Source: Hyperoodon ampullatus (taxonomy: Eukaryota; Chordata; Mammalia; Artiodactyla; Ziphiidae). From it: a stretch of 64,000 bases of DNA. Shown here one piece after another: positions 57,771 through 64,000 of the stretch. Made by a program: the position numbers and the translations under genes. The notes below the pieces were generated by a model. That model saw only the letters and a program-made list of their open reading frames with translations. It was not told where the DNA came from and did no database searches. Position 1 is the first letter of the stretch. The number at the start of each line of letters is the position of its first letter. The stretch spans positions 45,478,338 through 45,542,337 of the forward strand of contig OX457061.1 of NCBI GenBank assembly GCA_949752795.1, in the 5' to 3' direction.

Positions 57771-58781
57771 AGGGGCCCTCCCACCACGGGCATGGGGGGC
57801 GTTGAAAACCAGAGACGGAGATGAAGAGACGTAGACACACACGGAGACACAGAGACACAGCCGGGGAGAAAGAGAGACAGACACAAAGACACACACAAGA
57901 GACGCACAGAACTACAGAGACAGACCGCACGGAGAGGGGATAGAGACACGTCCACGGGGACAGACGGACACACAGCGGGGAAGAAAGAGAGACGGAGACA
58001 CAAGAGACCCATACACACAGAGACAGGGAGAAAGAGACACACAGAGACTGATACAGAGATACACAAAGAAATAGACTGGGAGAGAAACGAGACACAAGAG
58101 AGACCCTTATAGACTCAGAGATGGGGACACAGAGAGAGACAGATATAAAGAGAGCTACAGAGAGACAGACAGGTACACACGGAGGTGGGTATACAGAGGC
58201 AGAGGCACAGATCCAGGCAAGGGAACCAAGGGACAGAGTAAGGGCCAGAGACACAGACACATGCACCTGACCTGGAGAGACAGTCTCACAGAGAGGTGCA
58301 CCTAGGTACACTGTCTTAGATAACACAGACCCACACATGCCTGCCAGGCCTCCACAAAGTTCCCTCTGTGTGAGCTGGTGCCTCTGGAGGTCTCCTGGGC
58401 TGGCTGGCTGGAGTCCTGAGTCGGGGGAGGTGCCCAGGCCACACCGAAGCTGGTTACACTGCCCATCCTTCAAGGCCTTGGGCTTCCTCAATCCCACCCA
58501 CTCACACAGTTCTTCTGAGGGCTGGATGTTCAGTGGGCAGGGCCAGGCCATATCCACTGGTCAAAAGGAGAATGAGTTATAGGCTGCCTAGTGCAGCTTC
58601 CCCACAGTAGCCACACCCCCATCCAGGTGCCCAGAGCCAGCTGTTGGCTCTGTGGGGTAATGAGGCCTGCCGGGAGGCCAGAGGCGTGGGAGCGGGCTGT
58701 CTTCCCTACGCCTCTCCTCCTAGGCCTAACCCCACCCCTTCCTCCTCACCACCCTTTGCCTTTGCTCTGTACCCCCCACAG
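57766..58781 (+). other. ENHO: ENHO intron with GAGACA-rich repeat
   Basis: The intron is about 1 kb. Its first half (57825-58320) is a degenerate purine-rich array of agagacacagagac words. The second half is unique. The acceptor taccccccacag ends at 58781. Confidence 0.7.
57825..58320. repeat. Degenerate GAGACACA array
   Basis: Recurring gagaca, cacaga and gagagac words over 500 bp, A/G rich with C on the plus strand. The minus-strand open frames rich in Val, Ser and Cys are artefacts of this array. Confidence 0.8.
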
Positions 58782-58883
58782 GCTCAGAACTGCAGGCGGA
58801 CGTCTTCACTGTCCGGGAATCATTGAGTGTGTGGACAGGACAGCCTCCTTGGAACGCCGGCTATACCGGAGTCCCGCCTCGGC

Positions 58884-58928
58884 ATGGGCCTTGCCATTGA
58901 GGCAGCTTCTCAGTCTGTGCTTGTCTGA
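58884..58928 (+). CDS. Upstream ORF in the ENHO 5' UTR (14 residues)
   Basis: ATG at 58884 has G at -3 and G at +4, encodes MGLAIEAASQSVLV and stops at 58926-58928, 14 nt before the adropin ATG and in a different frame. It lies in exon 2 (from 58782), so every spliced ENHO mRNA ending in this exon should contain it. Whether it is translated is unknown; its likely effect would be to reduce or regulate adropin initiation. Confidence 0.4.
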   Translation: MGLAIEAASQSVLV

Positions 58929-58942
58929 GGGTGCGGCCCGTC

Positions 58943-59173
58943 ATGGGGGCAGCCATCTCCCAGGGGGCCCTCATCGCCATCATCTGCAACGGCCTCGTAG
59001 GCTTCTTGCTGCTGCTGCTCTGGGTCATTCTCTGCTGGGCCTGCCACTCCCGCTCTGCCAACATCGACTCCCTCTCCGAATCCAGTCCCAACTCCAGCCC
59101 TGGCCCTTGTCCCGAGAAGGCGCCCCCACCCCAGCAGCTCAGCCATGAAGGCAGCTACCTGCTGCAGCCCTGA
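58943..59173 (+). CDS. ENHO: ENHO: adropin (energy homeostasis-associated protein)
   Basis: The 76-residue frame is the usual adropin length and sits wholly in exon 2. Residues 1-33 hold a hydrophobic segment (LVGFLLLLLWVILCW) acting as signal or membrane anchor. Residues 34-76 are the bioactive region with C34 and C56, ending SYLLQP. The start ATG has G at -3 and +4. Adropin is a liver- and brain-expressed peptide linked to glucose and lipid handling. Compared with the human/mouse peptide as I remember it, residues 40, 41, 65 and 66 differ (D to N, V to I, K to Q, P to L). A GTG four codons upstream is in frame but is not the start. The gene is intact. Confidence 0.97.
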   Translation: MGAAISQGALIAIICNGLVGFLLLLLWVILCWACHSRSANIDSLSESSPNSSPGPCPEKAPPPQQLSHEGSYLLQP

Positions 59174-59560
59174 AGGCCCCTGGCCTAGCCCGGAGTCTGG
59201 GACTTAAGTCCACCCCACTTGGAACCTGGAATTGGGATCCCAGGGTCCAGCCAGCCTGGGGTCCAGAACTCAAGAGTCCAGCCTGTCTGGAGCTGGACCC
59301 AGCAGCCCAGAGTCTGGTCGGCCTGGCTCCAAGAGGGGCTCTGCTGGCCCTTGGTAGACAGGCCTGGGGTGGGGGATTCATGAGTTGGTGCTAGGGCCAG
59401 GGCCATCTGGACTCTGCTTCATCCCAGCGGTCGGGGCTGGGTCCACCGCCCCCTAGGCCAAGCACCTCCAGGCCCTCGAGGTTGGGGAAGCAATCCATGG
59501 CAATAATGGGAGGGTGTCCAAGCTGGGCCCCTTCTCTGGTCCTCCTACTGTTTGCTGGAT

Positions 59561-59566
59561 AATAAA
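59561..59566 (+). terminator. ENHO: ENHO polyadenylation signal AATAAA
   Basis: AATAAA follows 'tttgctggat' about 390 nt after the stop codon. Cleavage is expected near 59580-59590. Confidence 0.85.
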
Positions 59567-59658
59567 TGGAACTATGGCTCTACCCTGAGATTTTCTCCTC
59601 TTCCTGGGGGCCTTGCTGTAGCAAAATGAAAGGTTGTGGGTGGGCTTCCAGACACAAG

Positions 59659-59664
59659 TTTATT
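59659..59664 (-). terminator. DNAI1: DNAI1 polyadenylation signal (AATAAA on minus strand)
   Basis: TTTATT on the plus strand reads AATAAA on the minus strand, 215 nt after the DNAI1 stop codon. Cleavage is expected near 59635-59650. Confidence 0.8.
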
Positions 59665-59878
59665 TGCGCAAAGTAGGAGGAGGTAATGGTGGTTGAGGGC
59701 CAAGTCCTGGGGTGAGGTGCTGGGACCAGGACTGGAGCAGGGTGCTAAGGGCAGGTGCTGGGGCCTGATCAGGGGTGCGGTCACACACATACTGGGTACT
59801 AAGGCTGGGCTGGGGTACCAGGGTCAGGTGCTACAAGTACGGGGTTCAAGACATCGGCCAGGCCCTAGGTCCAGGCCC

Positions 59879-59977
59879 TTAGGTCTTGGGTTTTACTTCC
59901 CTCGCCAGGTTCAGCAGTTTGTCCAGTTTTGCGATCTCCACAGCTGGACCCTTCTGCACTTCCTGGCCCTTGTTTTC
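59879..59977 (-). CDS. DNAI1: DNAI1 last coding exon
   Basis: On the minus strand the acceptor ttctccccag precedes gaaaacaag at 59977. The exon encodes 32 residues, Lys/Glu rich with a short predicted helix ([15 protein letters not shown]), then TAA. The 3' UTR continues to about 59640. Confidence 0.94.
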   Translation of the reverse strand, partial: ENKGQEVQKGPAVEIAKLDKLLNLAREVKPKT

Positions 59978-62900
59978 CTGGGGAGAAGGGAAGTACACAT
60001 GGGGGAGGAATGGTGAGGGATGGGCCACCTCTCTCTACTTCCCAGCACCACCTCCTGAGCCCAGCTTAGGCAGCTGTGCCATGCCTCTCTCCTGCCCAGT
60101 TAGATTCCGGACCCCTGCTTGCCACCCCCAACCCCCCCCAGGATCCTTCCCCATCCCAGGTTGGGTGGCAGGGGCCCAGCTGAGGCCTGCAGGAGACATC
60201 CAGCTGTTTCTGAACCTCAGATCAACATAGGATCCTTATGCTGGGAGGAGTGGGGGAAGCCAGGAAGAGCTGTAGCCCAGGGCCTCTACCTGTTGGGAGC
60301 ACCCTTCCCACAGGAAGGTCCCTGGCTGAGTCCTAACACGGAGGTAAGAGGTGTGTGTTTGTGGAGGGAAAAGAGTGTGGACAAAGCCACAGGTGCCCTC
60401 ACCTAGTACTGTTACCTAGCACTTTCAGGTCACGTTGGGAGTGGGGTACCGTTTGGGGCCAGGCCCGCTGTGTCAGACATACCCAGGGTGGGGGCAGGTG
60501 TCAGGAGACCCAGGAGGGCTGATGGGATATCCTGTGTGATTCCAGATGTCCTTGGCTGGGACTGTCCCTCAGAAGAGCGGGTCCTGAATTTGTGACCCCT
60601 CACCCCTGCCTACAGGGCACTCTAATCCTTTAGCTGGTAAGCTGGGCCCTGAGAAAAAGAGAGCTGGGACACTGGGGTATGTGTCACTCAGGCCCTGAGA
60701 GCTCCCTGGCAGACCAGCACCAGTGCCATCCTCCCTTCTGTCCAGGCGGTGGGGTGTGGGCTAGGCTGGGGCAGCTGCCATTTCCTGCCTTCCCTTTGTG
60801 CCTGGGCCCCTGCCCTCTCAGCCACCTGTGCCCACTGCTCACTGGCACCTGCCCCAGCCTTGCCTGCTGAGGGCCCAGCATGGATCTGGCCCGGACTGTG
60901 AGGTGGGAGGAGAATGCAGGGCCAGCAGGCCCCTTCCTGGCCCCATCTTGGCTGCTGACACCCTGTGGAACTCAGATTTCCTCCTGGCGTGACCCCTGAG
61001 CCTGTTCCCAAATCTGTCTCCCCCTCCCCGTGCGGCCCAGTGCCTTGGCCACTCCCCGACTCACCTCTACATTCCTGAGGCAGAGGACAAAGATGTCTTT
61101 TTCTCTCTCACCCCCCCTCCCTCCCAGATTAACCTCGTGTTCTCTTCTTGCCCTCACCTCATCTCCTGGGAGTCAGGAGATCTGGCTTTTAGTTCCAGCT
61201 TTGTCATTAACTCCCTATATGACTTTGGGCAAGTTCTGCCCAAACTATTTCTACCTATACAGTAGTTGGGGAAAGCAGGCCTTGACCTTTGACAAGTTGG
61301 GCTCTGACACCAATCCTGGGAAGCTCCTTGGGCTGGGAAGTCGGGCCTCTGTGGCCAAGCCCTTTTGGGAAGATCAGGGAGACTGCAGCCTGCAGAGAGG
61401 GGCGGTAGGGATGCCCAGAGGACTTCCTTTGGCCCGAATCACTTGGCTGCTGATAGCGTCAGGTGGTGATTTCACAGGAACTGCCAATCCACCCAAGAAC
61501 TAGCCCCCAGCTGTCACCTGCTCAGGTCCTCTGATTCCCAGGTACCCGTGTCCTCAGGTCCTCAGGTCCTCAGAGATACAGATGCTGAGCCTTGCTCTGA
61601 GAGGAGTTGGGACTGTGGGAGATCCTTGCATCCCTGGGTCAAAGTGGGCGGGGCAGGCCCCCACCCAGATCTACTGCCTTCGAGGTGTGAGGGTCATACC
61701 CCAGCCCCAAGGGGTCACCACCACCCCTCCCACGGGGCTGTCCAGCTCTCCTAGCTCAAGCCTGGGTTTCTCTCCTCACTAAATTAAGAGCAGATTTTAT
61801 CTGTTCCACAAATTGTACTGCCTTCTTCCCCCTCCTTGAGGCCAGCTAGCTGGGCTTAGCAAAGAGTTTTAGACCACACCCAACCCCCGCCCCCCATCCC
61901 ATCCCATCCCACCCCCAGCCCACCACAGCCTCTGGGCCACAGCTGCAGGCACTCAGCAGCCTTCTGAGTATTTTTAGCCAAGTCCACCCCCTCCCCCAGC
62001 TGGCTACAATTACAGGCCCGGCCAAACTCCCAGCCCTTGCCTCCCTGGCCCTGGTGGGGAATAGGCCAGGCTGGCACGAGAGGGTTAGTGCCGTGGGCAG
62101 GTGTCAGCCGTTGAAAGAGACAGGCCGCTGCCCTTGCCTCAAACTGCAAGTAAATGCCTCAAACTGCAACCAGGGGGTACAGTCATCAGGGCAACATGGC
62201 CCAGCTCCGGCCCAGCCCTGATCCTGGCCCAGAACCTGGCAGGAAGCAAATTCTGTTTTCTCTCCTAGCACCCAAATGGACAGGACTGGGCTCTAGGTTT
62301 TTGGACGCTGGATTTTTAAGTTGGACCTTTGGACTCTGGGTTCTAAGGCCTGGGTTCTTAAGTCTGAATTGGGACTCTGAGAGCTAGACTTTGAGGTCAT
62401 GGCTCTGGGCTCGGTGGCCTGTATTCAGGGCCCCTGGGCTCTGGGCAGGGTCTCCGGATCATTAGAGATTCCAGAAAGGAACCAGAGCTCAAAAGGAGGA
62501 CTGCCTAGCTGCTGACCTAGTTACCCTCCTCATGACTCATTTCCTACTTCCCGTGTGGACCCGGAGCTCCCAGTTCAGAAGCCCTGTGCAAGCCCAGCCA
62601 ATGAAGCAGAAACTAAGCCTCAAGCCCCTGCCTGCATGACACCAAACAAACCAATGACGCCCGTGTGCTTCCCCCAGGCTTCGGGTCCTCGTAGTCACCT
62701 GCTTACCTGATGTCTCCACCTGGGGGCCCCACAGGTAACTCAGATTCAGCATGTCAGAACTGATCTGTCTCCTGCTTCTCCTGTGTTCCTCACTTGGGCA
62801 ATGACACCACCCTTACCCTGGGTCTCCAAAGCCAGAAACCTGGGGGCCACCCCCGGCTCCTCCCCTTTCTCTCAACCCCCTGCCATCCTGGAGACTTTCT

Positions 62901-63115
62901 CTCACGGCAGCCCGAACTCCCCAAAACCGTACCTTCGGCATCTTGCGCAAATTGGGTGAGAGCTTGAGGCAGGTGACGTGCCCACGTTCATCGCCCACGA
63001 TGATGATGGGGTGGATGGGGTTGAACTGCACGTGGGTGAGCTTGTTCTTTTGGGCCACCACAGGCTGGTTGCATATGGCTTCGTACTTGTTGACGGACAA
63101 GTCAAACACGTGGGT
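59879..63115 (-). CDS. DNAI1: DNAI1: dynein axonemal intermediate chain 1, C-terminal exons (partial)
   Basis: DNAI1 is a WD-repeat intermediate chain of outer dynein arms in cilia and flagella; human mutations cause primary ciliary dyskinesia. Two exons lie here: 63115-62933 and 59977-59879, joined in phase after KMPK. The first, 61 codons, holds the end of the WD propeller ([37 protein letters not shown]). The second gives the charged tail ([10 protein letters not shown] to EVKPKT) and a TAA stop at 59879-59881. The tail closely follows the human protein as I remember it. Upstream exons lie beyond the window on the right. Both exons are intact. Confidence 0.95.
59978..62932 (-). other. DNAI1: DNAI1 last intron
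   Basis: A 2.95-kb intron, mostly unique, with a MIR relic near 61170-61265 and AT-rich unique patches at 61775-61835 and 61965-62020. No exon is supported within it. Confidence 0.8.
61170..61265 (+). repeat. MIR SINE fragment
   Basis: 'ggagtcaggagatctggctt', 'ccagctttgtcattaactcc' and 'tgactttgggcaagttctg' are the MIR core. Confidence 0.7.
62933..63115 (-). CDS. DNAI1: DNAI1 penultimate coding exon (WD-repeat end)
   Basis: On the minus strand the acceptor cacctcttcccag precedes acccacgtg at 63115, and the donor gtacgg follows aagatgccgaag at 62933/62932. The 183-nt length keeps the frame. The encoded block closes the last WD blade. Confidence 0.95.
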
Positions 63116-63309
63116 CTGGGAAGAGGTGGGTGTCAGCACACTCGGGGAAATGAGACCCCTGTCACCCACCTCAGAGTAACTGCCCCTGAACTTTCTGGGG
63201 AAAGTCGACAGAAGCCTAGGCAGTGTGAGAGGCAATTTGTGTCTCTGTTTTTCCTGTGGTTGAGGGAATGGGGATAAAACGTTTAGGAAAAAATTTAAGT
63301 CTATGCAGA

Positions 63310-63545
63310 ATTAACACTAAGAGCAGCTGCCATTTATGGAGCACTTACTATGTACTAGACTCTGAGCAAGCATGTTACATGGTTGCATCATCGAATTATA
63401 ATCCTCACAGCCACTCTATAAGGTAGGTTCTGTTATTATCCCCATTTTATAAATGAAGAGAAAGAGGCTCTTAAGGCTAACTTGCCAGTAAGTGGCAGAG
63501 CCAGGTTTTCTACCAACTAATATATGTCAGGTGTTCAGACAGTGC
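63310..63545 (-). repeat. MIR SINE
   Basis: Reverse MIR phrases 'gagcacttactatgtactag', 'ttatccccattttataaatg' and 'aagtggcagagccaggtttt' occur in the DNAI1 intron. Confidence 0.88.
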
Positions 63546-63564
63546 ATGTCATAAAGGTGCTCAA

Positions 63565-63803
63565 CAGGGACTTCCCTGGCGGCACAGTGGATAAGACTCT
63601 GCGCTCCCGATGCAGGGGGCCCAGGTTCTATCCCTGGTCAGGGAACTAGATCCCTCATGCATGCCGCAACGAAGAGTTCGCATGCCACAACTAAGGAGCT
63701 GGCGAGCCGCAACTAAGGAGCCCACCTGCTGCAACTAAGACCGGGTGCAACCAAATAAATAAAAATAAAATAAAATAAAATGAAACTGTTTAAAAAAAAA
63801 AAC
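63565..63803 (+). mobile_element. Cetartiodactyl tRNA-derived SINE, plus orientation
   Basis: Head 'gacttccctggcggcacagt', body 'tatccctggtcagggaacta' and 'cgcaactaaggagcccacc', then aaataaaat repeats and an A tail. ggtgctcaa flanks it at 63556-63564 and 63804-63812. It belongs to a different subfamily from the 45782 copy. Confidence 0.95.
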
Positions 63804-63814
63804 GGTGCTCAATA

Positions 63815-64000
63815 AATGTTTGATCTTATTTTTACCGCATCCTAAGTCCGAACCATTAGCAACTCTTGCCTAGACGACTGTGGCAGCATCCTAACCGGTC
63901 TTCCTGCTTCAGCTCTTGCCCTTCTATCATCCATCCTTCATGCAGCAGCCAGACTTACCTTTAAAAAGTCTAAAATCCTCCAATGGTCTCCCTGGGCACT
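63815..64000 (+). repeat. LINE-2 relic, continuing past the window
   Basis: 'cttgcctagacgactgtggc', 'taaccggtcttcctgcttca' and 'tcctccaatggtctccctgg' follow L2 coding-strand order up to the window end. Confidence 0.7.

Larger units (their letters stand above)
58782..59585 (+). other. ENHO: ENHO exon 2 with 3' UTR
   Basis: The exon runs from the acceptor at 58781 to just past the polyadenylation signal. About 160 nt of 5' UTR precede and about 410 nt of 3' UTR follow the frame. The 3' UTR has recurring gtccag and ccagcctg words between 59230 and 59300. Confidence 0.75.

Noticed and set aside
58931..58942. Start of adropin at the upstream in-frame GTG
   Set aside because: The ATG at 58943 has a good context and gives exactly the known 76-residue protein.

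Overview
This is vertebrate nuclear DNA from a mammal. The evidence is GT-AG introns, CpG-island promoters, MIR, L2 and L1 relics, and three genes in the order known from the human 9p13.3 region: CNTFR, ENHO, DNAI1. Seven copies of a tRNA-derived SINE with a 5' end like gcttccctggtggcgcagtg and a tail-side motif catgccgcggagcggctggg point to a cetartiodactyl. The sequence type is what I would expect of a whale or dolphin (CHR-type SINEs). No virus-derived coding region, plasmid, CRISPR array or bacterial gene is visible.

Layout. Positions 1-1480 are a CpG island with a non-coding first exon of CNTFR (donor at 1107). A long first intron (1107-20677) holds a second CpG island with a likely alternative first exon (donor at 11927), several degenerate GT-, CT- and CA-rich arrays, a clean 37-bp tandem repeat, and AT-rich homeodomain-motif clusters that may be enhancers. 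The CNTFR coding exons lie at 20678-20762, 24892-25125, 32392-32509, 32679-32845, 33963-34126, 37577-37757, 38094-38262 and 38354. All junction phases agree. The spliced frame is 1119 nt (372 residues plus stop), the same length as the human receptor. The 3' UTR ends near 38990 after ATTAAA.

Positions 38995-57120 are intergenic. The first 5 kb is mostly unique sequence; the rest is dense in SINE, MIR, L2, LTR-like and L1-like relics. From 57120 to 59590 lies ENHO, which encodes adropin: a CpG-island promoter, one non-coding exon, and a second exon with the whole 76-residue reading frame. From 59640 to the window end, on the minus strand, is the 3' part of DNAI1: its last two coding exons and the 3' UTR. 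ENHO and DNAI1 converge tail to tail, with polyadenylation signals about 95 bp apart.

The three genes share a neighbourhood rather than a pathway. CNTFR is the GPI-linked alpha receptor for ciliary neurotrophic factor and works with LIFR and gp130. Adropin is a small secreted or membrane-tethered metabolic peptide. DNAI1 is an intermediate chain of outer-arm axonemal dynein. I found no undescribed multi-gene system. The most interesting points are four substitutions in the normally near-invariant adropin peptide, a strong-context upstream ORF 14 nt before its start codon, the close convergent 3' ends, a facing pair of SINEs inside an L1 fragment, and several candidate enhancers in CNTFR introns.
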